Counted from the stretch's first letter, positions 51,586 to 60,631 are shown. The stretch: DNA of 63,952 nt from an uncultured Candidatus Actinomarina sp. (GCA_902571385.1 CACGBK010000007.1:1-63952), one strand, 5' to 3'. Notes: a model not told the origin generated them from the letters alone. A program made the numbers and translations.

Positions 51586-52089
51586 TTACTCTGGTTCAGT
51601 AATTTTTCTTGGTTGCCTTAGGTTTGTTTTTTCTCTTTCGACAATATCTGATAACTCGTCAATTTTTGACTTTATTTCTTCTAACTTGTTATCAAGCTTA
51701 TCTTCAACACTAGCTCTACTTAAAATTGCTTCTTGTTCTGCTTGTTTTACTAACGCATTTGCTTCAACAACAGCCTCTTGAAGAACAAAAGACTCCGATA
51801 TTAATCTTGATGACTCTTTGTCAGCATTTGAAAGTATTTCTTCGGCTTCTTCCTTTGCTTTTTTCAAATATAATTCTTGTTCACGAACAATAAATCTGGC
51901 AGTCCGAAGCTCTACAGGCATTAAGTCAATTAAATTTTCTACTAACTTTAAGATATCTTTTTTATTTGATCTATTGTTTAAAAAAGAATTGGAAGATAAA
52001 TTTTCTTTTAACAATTCTAATTGGTCAATATATTCTAACTTCATTTCACCACTTAAAACTTTATCAATTGAAGAACTTTCTTCAGCCAT
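51586..52089 (-). CDS. DivIVA-domain coiled-coil protein, SepIVA-like
   Basis: A 167-residue, strongly charged helical protein. A KLVENLIDLMPVELRTARF block is followed by a heptad-like Glu/Lys-rich coiled coil that ends with K-L-D-N-K-L-E-E. The order coaD, this gene, YceD-DUF177 is that of mycobacterial coaD/SepIVA/Rv2926c, and the internal R-E-Q-E-L-Y-L-K-K-A-K block resembles SepIVA. SepIVA is a septum-associated protein needed for division. The assignment rests on these weak likenesses and on position. The start overlaps coaD by 8 bases. Confidence 0.72.
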   Translation of the reverse strand: MAEESSSIDKVLSGEMKLEYIDQLELLKENLSSNSFLNNRSNKKDILKLVENLIDLMPVELRTARFIVREQELYLKKAKEEAEEILSNADKESSRLISESFVLQEAVVEANALVKQAEQEAILSRASVEDKLDNKLEEIKSKIDELSDIVEREKTNLRQPRKITEPE

Positions 52090-52546
52090 TATTTAATCTC
52101 TCCACAACCACAGATGGAACTAATGCACTTACATCTCCTCCGTAAGAGTATATTTCTTTTACCATTGAGCTTGAAACATAACCGTATTCTGGAGATGCTG
52201 GTATAAAAATTGTCTCAAAATCAGCAAGGTTAAAATTCATTTGAGCCATCTGAAATTCATAATCAAAATCGGTCATAGCTCTTAATCCTTTTACGATTGC
52301 ATTAATTTTCATTTTTTTAGCAAAATCAACTAGCAAGCCCTCGAAACTCTCAATATTTACATTTGATATATCGACCAAAATTTCGGATAACATTTTTTTT
52401 CTCTCGGCAACTTCAAACATTGGATCTTTTTGTGGGTTAACTACAACTCCTACAAAAACTTCATCAAAAACGTTTGAAGCTCTTTTGATTACTTCTATGT
52501 GTCCATTAGTTGGTGGATCAAATGATCCTGGAATTAAAACTTTCAT
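52082..52546 (-). CDS. coaD: Phosphopantetheine adenylyltransferase
   Basis: A 154-residue CoaD with the nucleotidyltransferase motif PGSFDPPTNGH (T/H-x-G-H), a VKGLRAMTDFDYEFQMAQMN stretch and the ISSSMVKEI-like block (Y-V-S-S-S-M-V-K-E-I). It makes dephospho-CoA from phosphopantetheine and ATP. It overlaps rsmD by 4 bases and the DivIVA-like gene by 8. Confidence 0.96.
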   Translation of the reverse strand: MKVLIPGSFDPPTNGHIEVIKRASNVFDEVFVGVVVNPQKDPMFEVAERKKMLSEILVDISNVNIESFEGLLVDFAKKMKINAIVKGLRAMTDFDYEFQMAQMNFNLADFETIFIPASPEYGYVSSSMVKEIYSYGGDVSALVPSVVVERLNNG

Positions 52547-53076
52547 TTTTTCAATATTGTTATTCTGCTTTGGCCATAATTTTTTTCTCTATATAATTCT
52601 AGCCCGTTTGGATAAACAAATTGGTCAGAACTTTTATGTCTGTGAATGACAAGTTTTGAATTTTTATTCATTAAATTTTGAATAATATTTAATTCATTAT
52701 CAATTTCAGTTTTAGAAGTTGAAAATGGAGGATCATAAAAAATGATATCAAATTGTTCATTTGATTGACTTATGTAATTGATTACTTTTGTCACTAAAAC
52801 TGTAAAGTTAACTTCCATTTTAGATAAGTTTTTTTCTATGATCTTTGAACATTTAGTTGATAATTCTATAAAAGTTACAAAATCTGCACCCCTGCTTAAT
52901 GATTCAATTCCTAATGAACCTGATCCTGCATATAGATCTAAAACAGTTGAATTATTGAAATCATTCTGAAGAATGTTAAATATTCCTTCTCTTGCTTTAC
53001 TCATCATTGGCCTTGTTGACGAATCATTGATTGTATTGATTAAGGAGCCTTTGAACTTACCTGATATTATTCTCAT
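52543..53076 (-). CDS. rsmD: 16S rRNA (guanine-N2)-methyltransferase RsmD
   Basis: A 177-residue methyltransferase with G-K-F-K-G-S, R-P-M-M-S-K-A-R-E-G-I-F-N-I, the SAM-binding L-D-L-Y-A-G-S-G-S-L-G-I-E block and the catalytic DPPF motif in YDPPFST. It methylates G966 of 16S rRNA. It overlaps recG by 4 bases and coaD by 4 bases, the usual recG-rsmD-coaD order. Confidence 0.94.
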   Translation of the reverse strand: MRIISGKFKGSLINTINDSSTRPMMSKAREGIFNILQNDFNNSTVLDLYAGSGSLGIESLSRGADFVTFIELSTKCSKIIEKNLSKMEVNFTVLVTKVINYISQSNEQFDIIFYDPPFSTSKTEIDNELNIIQNLMNKNSKLVIHRHKSSDQFVYPNGLELYREKNYGQSRITILKK

Positions 53077-55166
53077 GTGGAGTCTTCAACTTTTCCAAAA
53101 TTTGGAAACAACATTTTTGCTTCAGTAAATAATTCATTTTTTAAATCATCACCTTGGATATCAAAAAAGTAATTTTTCGATTTTTCTAGAATTTCATAAT
53201 CTGTTCTCAAGTTTGCTATTTTCAGATCAGAGAGACCAGATTGTGTTGTACCCGTCACTTTACCTTCTCCTCTAATTTGTAAATCTATCTCTGACAATTT
53301 AAAACCGTCATCATTTTCTTCAATAGCTTTTAATCTAGATTGACCATCATTTGTTATTTTTGAAAAGCTTTTTCCTTCTGTGATATGAAAGATACATTCC
53401 GATTGTTTCTCACCTCTTCCAACCCTACCTCTCAGTTGGTGTAGCTGGTTTAAGCCAAACCTTTCTGCACTTTCAATAATCATTAAAGTTGCATTTGTTA
53501 TATCAATACCTACTTCAATAACAACAGTTGACACAAGAATGTCTATTTCTCCATTTTGCATTTGCAACATTTTAAGCTCTTTCTCCTCCGGTTTCATTTT
53601 TCCGTGTAGTAAATCAACTTTGTAGTCTTTAAATTCTGACCTATAAAGTTGGAATACGTTCTCTGCAGCTTTAATATCGCTGTTTTCGCTTTCTTCAATA
53701 TAAGGACATACAACAAAAATCTGAGAATCATTTTTTAGGTGTTCATAAGCTGCTTCATATACCTCTTTATTGTCTCTTTTTCCCCCAGATAATACTCTTG
53801 ATTTAATCTTCTTTCTTCCAGGTGGAAGTTCATCAATTACAGATAATTCAAGATCTCCATATATAGCCAAAGCTGTTGTTCTTGGAATTGGTGTTGCGGT
53901 CATAACTAGTTGGTGCGGAGTAAAGTCATCATTATCAACTAATTTTTTTCTTTGTTCAACACCAAACCGTTGCTGTTCATCAATGATAGCTAATCCTAGG
54001 TTATTGAAATTTACTTTATCTTGGATAAGAGCATGAGTTCCAATTATCAATACAGGATCTCCCCTATCAATAATTTCATAAATATCTTCTCTATCTTTTA
54101 CCGAGGAAGTTAAAAGGTGAATGTCTACTTCAAAATATTCAAGATACTTTTTAAAAGAGGTCAAGTGTTGTTCAGCTAATACCTCAGTAGGTGCCATTAA
54201 TGCCGCTTGTTTATTGTTTTTTATAGTTGCAGTAACTGCTGCTGCAGCGACTATTGTTTTTCCTGAACCAACATCCCCTTGTAATAATCTCTTCATAGGA
54301 GAAGCTTTTTTTATATCGTTATATATTTCCTCTATACATTTTTTTTGAGATGAGGTTAGCTTAAATGGTATTTGTTTTTGAAATAAATCAATGAATAAGT
54401 CATCTATATTCAAGTCAAAAGCTTTTTTTTCGGACTGATAGATTGTCTTTGAATGATTAAATAAGCTCTGCAAATATAAAAACTCGTCAAAAGCTAATCT
54501 TTTTTTTGCTTTTTTGTACTCATCAAAACTTTCTGGAAAATGAACTTTTTGATAACTATCTATCCTGGAATAAATTGAATATTCGTTTAAAGATTTTTCA
54601 TCAACTATGTCTTTAATTTCAGGAATTCTTTTTAGAGCTTGCTTAATACCCTCTCTTAAAATTTTATTAGGAACTCCATCTATTTTTGGATAGAAGGAAA
54701 TAAAAGATCCCGTTTCTGATAATTCTTGTTCAGATGAGAAAGACTCGATGGCGGGGTTTTTAAACTCTACGGTTCCTGTTTTTTTTACATCAGGAATTCC
54801 AGCTATTGCCACAATATCGTCTTTTTTATATCGACTTGCTATATATTGAGGTCCAAACCATTTAGCTCTTGCAAGTCCAGTGTCATCATTAATTGTTAAA
54901 GTCGTAATCCTTAGTCTTGTTTTAGTTGTAAAAACAGAAACATCAGTAATTTTTCCAAAAATTGTGATTTCTTTATCATAGTCTGGCAATATATCAGAAA
55001 GATTCATAATTTGAGATCTGTCATAATGTTTTTTTGGAAATAATCTAATTAGATCGGTTACAGACTTGATTCCGGATTTATGGAAAGACTTAACCCTTTT
55101 TTCACCAAACCCTTTTAATTCAGATATAGGTATTTCATTTAAATAATGTAAACTTCTGTCGACCAC
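53073..55166 (-). CDS. recG: ATP-dependent DNA helicase RecG
   Basis: A 697-residue RecG with an N-terminal wedge (OB-fold) domain (about 55-165), Walker A QGDVGSGKT near 294-302, a DEQQRFG box (the usual form is DEQHRFG), the MTATPIPRT motif III block and a QLRGRVGRGEKQ motif VI. It remodels stalled replication forks and Holliday junctions. The divergent upstream neighbour is rpmB, 91 bases from its start. The gene overlaps rsmD by 4 bases. Confidence 0.96.
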   Translation of the reverse strand: MVDRSLHYLNEIPISELKGFGEKRVKSFHKSGIKSVTDLIRLFPKKHYDRSQIMNLSDILPDYDKEITIFGKITDVSVFTTKTRLRITTLTINDDTGLARAKWFGPQYIASRYKKDDIVAIAGIPDVKKTGTVEFKNPAIESFSSEQELSETGSFISFYPKIDGVPNKILREGIKQALKRIPEIKDIVDEKSLNEYSIYSRIDSYQKVHFPESFDEYKKAKKRLAFDEFLYLQSLFNHSKTIYQSEKKAFDLNIDDLFIDLFQKQIPFKLTSSQKKCIEEIYNDIKKASPMKRLLQGDVGSGKTIVAAAAVTATIKNNKQAALMAPTEVLAEQHLTSFKKYLEYFEVDIHLLTSSVKDREDIYEIIDRGDPVLIIGTHALIQDKVNFNNLGLAIIDEQQRFGVEQRKKLVDNDDFTPHQLVMTATPIPRTTALAIYGDLELSVIDELPPGRKKIKSRVLSGGKRDNKEVYEAAYEHLKNDSQIFVVCPYIEESENSDIKAAENVFQLYRSEFKDYKVDLLHGKMKPEEKELKMLQMQNGEIDILVSTVVIEVGIDITNATLMIIESAERFGLNQLHQLRGRVGRGEKQSECIFHITEGKSFSKITNDGQSRLKAIEENDDGFKLSEIDLQIRGEGKVTGTTQSGLSDLKIANLRTDYEILEKSKNYFFDIQGDDLKNELFTEAKMLFPNFGKVEDST

Positions 55167-55257
55167 AATAAAAACAATACCTAAAAAGTTTTAAAATCAA
55201 AGTACCTAATAATTATTAGACAAGTTATAGTTATACTTGTATTTTAGAGGAAAAACA

Positions 55258-55494
55258 ATGTCAAATAGATGTCAAGTAACTGGAAGAGAACCTAGATCGG
55301 GTAAACATGTTTCATTTTCTCACAAAAGAAACCCACGATGGTTTAGGCCAAATATTCAAACAAAAAAATACTGGTTGGCAAGTGAGAACCGTTGGATCAA
55401 ACTTAAAGTAAGCACAAGAGGAAATAAAATTATTGACAAACGCGGGATTGAATCTGTTGTTAATGAAATAAGACTTAGGGGCGAAAAAGTTTAA
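55258..55494 (+). CDS. rpmB: 50S ribosomal protein L28
   Basis: A 78-residue L28 with the C-Q-V-T-G-R-E-P-R-S-G opening, S-H-K-R-N-P-R-W-F-R-P-N-I-Q block. I use the ATG at 55258, preceded by AGAGG 5 bases upstream; a TTG in-frame 21 bases earlier would add an unneeded 7 residues. It begins a plus-strand group of four genes; its TAA overlaps the ATG of the next gene by one base. A TATACT hexamer at 55232-55237 is a possible promoter -10 element. Confidence 0.95.
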   Translation: MSNRCQVTGREPRSGKHVSFSHKRNPRWFRPNIQTKKYWLASENRWIKLKVSTRGNKIIDKRGIESVVNEIRLRGEKV

Positions 55495-55709
55495 TGGCTC
55501 AAGGTGTCGTAAAAACATACGATCCTAATTCTGGAAATGGAATCGTAGTTATTGATAGTGATAAAACAGAAGTCTATATAAAAGCTGGCTCCCTTAAAGG
55601 ATCAATATTTAGAACCTTAAGACAAGGTCAAAGAATTAATTTTGATATAAACGAAGAAGAAAATTTAAAAGTTATTACTAATGTCAAAATTGGTCAAGGT
55701 GGCTATTAA
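55494..55709 (+). CDS. Divergent cold-shock-domain-like small protein
   Basis: A 71-residue protein with a CSD-like fold order: GVVKTYDPNSGNG, then IVVIDSDKTEVYI, a loop, and L-R-Q-G-Q-R-I-N-F-D-I-N. In true cold-shock proteins the RNP1 motif is K-G-F-G-F-I and the RNP2 is V-F-V-H; here they are G-N-G-I-V-V and V-Y-I-K, so the aromatic residues that stack on RNA are largely lost. RNA binding is therefore uncertain. It overlaps rpmB by one base and lies 8 bases upstream of the photolyase-like gene. Confidence 0.7.
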   Translation: MAQGVVKTYDPNSGNGIVVIDSDKTEVYIKAGSLKGSIFRTLRQGQRINFDINEEENLKVITNVKIGQGGY

Positions 55710-55717
55710 AAAAGTTA

Positions 55718-56914
55718 ATGGCTGAAATAAATTTAAATCTTGATAATCAAAATATAATTAATGATTACTTCGATGATCTAACTTGTGATGATTATAACGA
55801 ATCAATTTTTAAGGGTGGGCAATCATTTGCTGATCAAGCACTAAATAATCTTGATATAAGTGGGTATGCAAAAAAAAGAAACAATGTATACCCCTCAGAA
55901 AAAAGAGGATCATCATACTTATCACCATATATAAGACATGGTTTATTGAGTTTAAAAGAAGTATGGAGCCATGTTGAAAAATTTAAATACGAAGACAAAA
56001 GTAAATTTAGAGATGAACTTTTATGGCAAGAGTTTTCAAGGCATTTATACGCAATAATAGGTAAAAAAAATCGTGAATTTTTAAATTTTGATATAAAAAA
56101 TGATCCAAATGAAGTAGTTGATACAAAAAAAATGAATTGTATTGGAACAATAGAAAATGAACTTGAATCAACTGGATATATGGTTAATCAAACAAGAATG
56201 TGGTATTCATCTCACCAGATGTTTAGATCAAATAAAAATTGGCTAGAAAGTGAAAATTATATGTATAAACACTTAATTGATGGGTCACGATTTGGCAATA
56301 GGCTAGGATGGCATTGGGTTATGGGGTCGCAAACTGGAAAAATTTATGGTTTTTCAAAATTCCAGGTACAAAAAAGAGCACCAAAATTGTGTAATGAATG
56401 TGAATTAATGAACAATTGTCCAATAGAAAATTGGCCAGAAGTTTTAAGTATTACTAACAAGGAATTGAATATAGACTTAAATTTAGAAAAAAACTTTGGT
56501 CCTCAATCGATACAAACTTCAAAAGATCAACCGGATTTTGTATGGATTAATGGTGAATCATTGGGAGATGATGACCCAGCACTGGCCGAATTACCAGACC
56601 TACCAGTAATATTTGTTTTTGATGCCACCCTTCTAAAAAGTTTAAATCTATCAACAAAGAGAATTATTTTTTTAATAGATATATTGAAAGAAATTAGTCA
56701 AAAAAGATCAATCAAAGTGTATTTGGACGAACCAGTAAATATTCTAAGTGATAAAAAATTTGCGTCTACATTTGCTCCTGTTCCAAAATACAAAAGAATA
56801 ACTAAAATAGTAAAACCAACAATGGAATTTCCAGCAAAGAGACTCGTTGAACCAATTAATGTTTATCCAAGAAGTTTTTCTTCGTGGAGAAAAAAAGCAA
56901 AAATTATATCATGA
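55718..56914 (+). CDS. Photolyase/cryptochrome-like protein, apparently circularly permuted
   Basis: A 398-residue protein with two recognisable parts in reversed order. Residues 1 to about 255 resemble the alpha-helical FAD-binding domain: YLSPYIRHGLLSLKEVW, DELLWQEFSRHLY, and W-H-W-V-M-G-S-Q-T-G. Residues about 272-398 resemble the alpha/beta domain that normally comes first: V-W-I-N-G-E-S-L-G-D-D-D-P-A-L (compare V-W-F-R-x-D-L-R-x-x-D-N-x-A-L), V-I-F-V-F-D, K-V-Y-L-D-E-P, and Y-P-R-S-F-S-S-W-R-K. Three cysteines (C225, C228, C234) suggest a metal or Fe-S site, as in the FeS-BCP family. DNA repair or light sensing is likely, unproven. Confidence 0.72.
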   Translation: MAEINLNLDNQNIINDYFDDLTCDDYNESIFKGGQSFADQALNNLDISGYAKKRNNVYPSEKRGSSYLSPYIRHGLLSLKEVWSHVEKFKYEDKSKFRDELLWQEFSRHLYAIIGKKNREFLNFDIKNDPNEVVDTKKMNCIGTIENELESTGYMVNQTRMWYSSHQMFRSNKNWLESENYMYKHLIDGSRFGNRLGWHWVMGSQTGKIYGFSKFQVQKRAPKLCNECELMNNCPIENWPEVLSITNKELNIDLNLEKNFGPQSIQTSKDQPDFVWINGESLGDDDPALAELPDLPVIFVFDATLLKSLNLSTKRIIFLIDILKEISQKRSIKVYLDEPVNILSDKKFASTFAPVPKYKRITKIVKPTMEFPAKRLVEPINVYPRSFSSWRKKAKIIS

Positions 56915-57333
56915 GAAGGAAAATTATTTTTTTTGTGCTCTTCATACACAATTACACATACATTTATTCGAAAGGACGATTAGGAAAGACAATATCAGAT
57001 AGGCCATGTTTAATACTTGAAACTATAGGTGGTAAAACTGGGAAATTAAGAAAAAACGTATTAGTTTTTCTGAAAGAAAATAACTCCATCTGTGTTGTGG
57101 CTTCAAAAGGAGGTAATCCTAAAAATCCAGGTTGGTATCATAACTTAAAAAATAATCCTAATGCAAAAATACAAATTGGAAGAGATAGGTTCAATGTCTT
57201 TGCAAAGGAAATTTATGATGTTGAAAGAAATGAATGGTGGAGGAAAATGGATTATATGAATAATCGAATTTACGAACAGTATCAAAATAGAACAAGTAGA
57301 TCCATTCCAGTATTGTTATTAGAAATAACTTAG
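56911..57333 (+). CDS. Deazaflavin (F420)-dependent nitroreductase family protein (Ddn-like)
   Basis: A 140-residue split-barrel protein resembling mycobacterial Ddn. It has L-E-T-I-G-G-K-T-G-K-L-R-K, S-K-G-G-N-P-K-N-P-G-W-Y-H-N-L-K-N-N-P-N-A blocks typical of F420-binding Ddn-type quinone reductases, which use F420H2 to reduce menaquinone or quinone-like compounds. The ATG at 56911 overlaps the TGA of the photolyase gene (ATGA); a longer in-frame start at 56884 overlaps it by 31 bases. Presence of cofG/cofH fits F420 use. Confidence 0.85.
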   Translation: MRRKIIFFVLFIHNYTYIYSKGRLGKTISDRPCLILETIGGKTGKLRKNVLVFLKENNSICVVASKGGNPKNPGWYHNLKNNPNAKIQIGRDRFNVFAKEIYDVERNEWWRKMDYMNNRIYEQYQNRTSRSIPVLLLEIT

Positions 57334-57386
57334 TCACAAATTGCGCCTAAGTCAGTTTTGTAATTTATTTAAGATATATTCAAGGA

Positions 57387-58019
57387 TTAAAGGGTTTTAA
57401 AAAGAGTTTTAATTTTCTCAGGATTCAATTTGTCTACAACTAAATCTGCTTCTGATAGTTGGTCATGAGTGAACATTCCTCTATCAATTGCAATAACAAA
57501 ATTACCTGAATCTTTTCCAGACTGTATACCGGTTGGACTGTCTTCAATAATTATATTTTTATCGGTTCCTAACGTTTCAATAGCTTTTTTGTATATTTCT
57601 CCACTAGGTTTATTTTCAACTACCTCATTACCACCAATAACAAATTCGAAATAGTCTATAATTTTTGCATCACTTAATTTAAAATTAAGAACTTCCTTCG
57701 GTGAAGCAGATACACAAGCTTGTAGAATTTCACCATTAAATATCTGAATACAATTTAAAGCATCGTTGAATAATATTTTTTCTGAAAAATCAACTCTCAT
57801 AATTTTATGAAGTTCATCCATCGTTGACTCAAAGGTATCAAGGTCTACTAAATTCGAAAATTGTTGGTGTACAAGCCTGTCGTCAACACCAACAAACTTA
57901 TCAAAATCCTCAATAGGTAAATCCAGTCCTTTTGAGAGTAAGAAATCTTTCCAAGCATATGCATATGATTTTTCGGTATCCATAATTGTTCCATCACAGT
58001 CCCAAAAGATGCCGAACAT
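57387..58019 (-). CDS. HAD-family hydrolase, beta-phosphoglucomutase-like
   Basis: A 210-residue HAD hydrolase. Motif I is F-W-D-C-D-G-T-I-M-D-T-E, motif II V-S-A-S-P, motif III Lys in K-P-S-G-E-I-Y, motif IV I-I-E-D-S-P-T-G-I-Q. The cap insert after motif I is the small helical type I cap found in phosphoglycolate phosphatase and beta-phosphoglucomutase relatives. The sugar-phosphate substrate is unknown. It follows ddl by 3 bases on the minus strand. Confidence 0.85.
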   Translation of the reverse strand: MFGIFWDCDGTIMDTEKSYAYAWKDFLLSKGLDLPIEDFDKFVGVDDRLVHQQFSNLVDLDTFESTMDELHKIMRVDFSEKILFNDALNCIQIFNGEILQACVSASPKEVLNFKLSDAKIIDYFEFVIGGNEVVENKPSGEIYKKAIETLGTDKNIIIEDSPTGIQSGKDSGNFVIAIDRGMFTHDQLSEADLVVDKLNPEKIKTLFKTL

Positions 58020-58022
58020 TTA

Positions 58023-59099
58023 TTAACCTAGTTTTGAATCAATGTCTTTTGCGCTTTTTAATGCAATTCCATCTGATCCAGTAATTGACCAACTATTTGA
58101 GATATTAGATAATGCTTCGTCAATCATATTATCTAAAAGTTCAAATTTCGAATTATTTAAATTTTTCCATAGGTAAAGTGCATGGCTTCCTGGAATGGTA
58201 TTAATTTCGTTCACATACAAATCATTTTCATGGAGTAAAAAGTCATATCTATAAATTCCACGAGTAGGAATTAAACTATTAATTTTTTTCACTAAATTAA
58301 TAAGTTGTGCTTCTAAATCTTTGTTTAATTCTGCTGGTAGTTCTCTTTTAGAACCTTCAAGACCTCCGTTTTCAAGATATTTGTCAGAATATGAAAATAA
58401 TGTTTCATTTTTTATTGGTTTTTCAATCTCAGATACATCAAAAGTTGGAAAATTTCTAACCCCAATTAAAAGATCAATTGAATTTTCCAGATATTTTTCA
58501 ATTACTGCTCCTTGTGAATATAAATCAGAATTTTTGACCAATTTTTTAGCTGTACCAATATCATTTATAACTTCAACACCAATCGATGATCCCCCAAATC
58601 TTGGCTTAAGTATATGATCTTCATTAAATTCATTTTCCTCAATGTTTAATAGTTTTTTTTCAATTACTGGTAAATTATTTCCCTTCATTAAAGAATAAAA
58701 TGCATACTTATCCATACAAATTTGGGCAGATATTTGGTCTGGACCAGTATATTTTATGTTAAATATATTTAATAAAGACTGGAGTGATCCATCTTCACCA
58801 GGCCCTCCATGACAAGCGTTTACAACAACATCAAGTTCAATCTTTTTTCTTTTTTGATAGAATCCTGGATTTTCATTAAATTTCAATTCAAGATTTTTTT
58901 TAAATATCTCTTTATTTTCTAAAAAATCAACAGATTCGTTTAGATTATCTACTAGATACCATTTGTTATCTTTTGACCAATAAATTGAAGAAACTTCATA
59001 TTTTTTTGAAAGTATCCTAACGCTTTGAAGCCCGGTAAGTATAGATATATCATGCTCTGGAGAAGGTCCTCCAAAAATAACTCCAATTTTTTTACTCAT
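58023..59099 (-). CDS. ddl: D-alanine--D-alanine ligase
   Basis: A 358-residue Ddl of the ATP-grasp fold with the G-V-I-F-G-G-P-S-P-E-H-D-I-S opening, N-A-C-H-G-G-P-G-E-D-G-S loop, and the catalytic N-E-I-N-T-I-P-G-S-H-A end. It joins two D-Ala residues for peptidoglycan precursors. It is directly followed by the HAD gene and lies 5 bases downstream of the MurF-like gene, which would use its product. Confidence 0.95.
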   Translation of the reverse strand: MSKKIGVIFGGPSPEHDISILTGLQSVRILSKKYEVSSIYWSKDNKWYLVDNLNESVDFLENKEIFKKNLELKFNENPGFYQKRKKIELDVVVNACHGGPGEDGSLQSLLNIFNIKYTGPDQISAQICMDKYAFYSLMKGNNLPVIEKKLLNIEENEFNEDHILKPRFGGSSIGVEVINDIGTAKKLVKNSDLYSQGAVIEKYLENSIDLLIGVRNFPTFDVSEIEKPIKNETLFSYSDKYLENGGLEGSKRELPAELNKDLEAQLINLVKKINSLIPTRGIYRYDFLLHENDLYVNEINTIPGSHALYLWKNLNNSKFELLDNMIDEALSNISNSWSITGSDGIALKSAKDIDSKLG

Positions 59100-59104
59100 A
59101 GATA

Positions 59105-60631
59105 TTAAGGATAGTGGTCAGGAAGATCATTCTCATACAAAACTATATCTTCTGGTTTCACTATTGAATTCAAATAACTGACTGCTTCATCTCTGTTTGT
59201 AAATATTTGATACCTTGTATTATTTTCTTGGAATCCAGTTTTTAATGCATTTTTATTTGTATTACCGATTATTAATGCCTCATCAACTACTTGACTTGCC
59301 TCACTAGCAAATGCATAGTTGATAGCGAATTGATCACTACCTAACTCAACCATCCCTGGAGTAACTAAAAATCTAAGGGATTCTTCATTCCCTAGTTGTC
59401 CCAAAGTTTCAAGACTAAATTCTACTCCCATAGGATTTGAATTAAATGAGTTGTCTATGATTGTATGTCCAAGGTCGCTTTCAAGAATATTTTGACGATG
59501 CTTAGATTTATCTAAAGTATCTAAATTATTTATGTACTCACGTATATCCAAGTCCAAAGCTAACATAACGCCAATTGATAATGAGATTGAAAGCTGTAGT
59601 AATTTTGGTCCATTAATTGATCCTAGAAGATTATTCGCAACATAAATATCGTGCTTACCATCTTCATATTCAACACACACAGTAGCTTCTCTACTTGTAG
59701 TCGAACAGTCGTAAACATTTTTTTGATTTGTCCATAATCTTGCTTCAGTTAATAACATTTCATCATCACCATTTATAACAACAGAACCTGCAAGTTCAAC
59801 AATTTCTGATTTAGCATCTAAAATATTTTCTAAAGATTTCATTCTTTCAAGGTGTACAGGTGCAATACCAGTAATGACTGATATATGAGGCCTTACCCAA
59901 GAACAGATCTCTCTAATTTCTCCATTTGAATATGTTCCCATTTCAATAATTGCAAGCTCCTGGTCATCTTGAAAATTTTCATTAATTGATTTAGCTATTC
60001 CAAGCCGATTGTTGTAACTTTCTGGGGTAGCAAATACATTATTTGATAAACCTAGTATCTGAGCAAGAACATTTTTTGTTGTCGTTTTTGAATAAGATCC
60101 TGTTATTCCAATGACCGGTATTTGTGCAGAGTTTAATTTTTTTGAAGCATCATTAACAAAATGTCTTGATCTATTCTTTTCGTAATTAAATAAAAGTCTT
60201 AAAGATTGATCATATATGAAATATGAAAACATATTTGCGGCTAATGCTAGTAAGTAACCGTAACCCAAAGTAAAAGAGGCAAGCGAGATTGAGATAACTA
60301 AAAAGAAATAAAGATAAGTAGCTCTTTTAAGTCTTTCAGTTTTCTCTACTTTGCTAGTACGCGGCTTAAATGATAAACCAATAGGAGTAATTAAGTTAAT
60401 AGCGCTAATTAATATTGGTACATAAATTAAAAAGAGGGACACTACGCAAAGTATTAAGGTAGTAAAAAAGATAAATCTATTTAATCCTCGTGACCTTACC
60501 CAACGAAAATAAAATTTGGAGACATAACTAGGTATATAGTGTTCTCTTTGAGCAATCCTCTCCCACCTCACAGAATTAATGCAAGTTGCAATGGTTATAA
60601 GGGCTAACGTGAATACATAAACTAAATTCAT
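59105..60631 (-). CDS. Membrane-anchored Mur ligase, MurF-like
   Basis: A 508-residue protein. Residues 1-145 hold about four hydrophobic segments (near 3-18, 55-88, 106-140), and residues 170-508 a Mur ligase: P-loop G-I-T-G-S-Y-S-K-T-T at 175-184, a Y-N-N-R-L-G-I loop, E-M-G-T-Y-S-N-G-E-I block, and D-N-S-F-N-S-N-P-M-G. These match MurF, which adds D-Ala-D-Ala to UDP-MurNAc-tripeptide, and the neighbour ddl makes that dipeptide. MurF is normally soluble and about 450 residues, so the membrane part is unusual. An amide ligase acting on lipid-linked substrate is possible. Confidence 0.82.
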   Translation of the reverse strand: MNLVYVFTLALITIATCINSVRWERIAQREHYIPSYVSKFYFRWVRSRGLNRFIFFTTLILCVVSLFLIYVPILISAINLITPIGLSFKPRTSKVEKTERLKRATYLYFFLVISISLASFTLGYGYLLALAANMFSYFIYDQSLRLLFNYEKNRSRHFVNDASKKLNSAQIPVIGITGSYSKTTTKNVLAQILGLSNNVFATPESYNNRLGIAKSINENFQDDQELAIIEMGTYSNGEIREICSWVRPHISVITGIAPVHLERMKSLENILDAKSEIVELAGSVVINGDDEMLLTEARLWTNQKNVYDCSTTSREATVCVEYEDGKHDIYVANNLLGSINGPKLLQLSISLSIGVMLALDLDIREYINNLDTLDKSKHRQNILESDLGHTIIDNSFNSNPMGVEFSLETLGQLGNEESLRFLVTPGMVELGSDQFAINYAFASEASQVVDEALIIGNTNKNALKTGFQENNTRYQIFTNRDEAVSYLNSIVKPEDIVLYENDLPDHYP

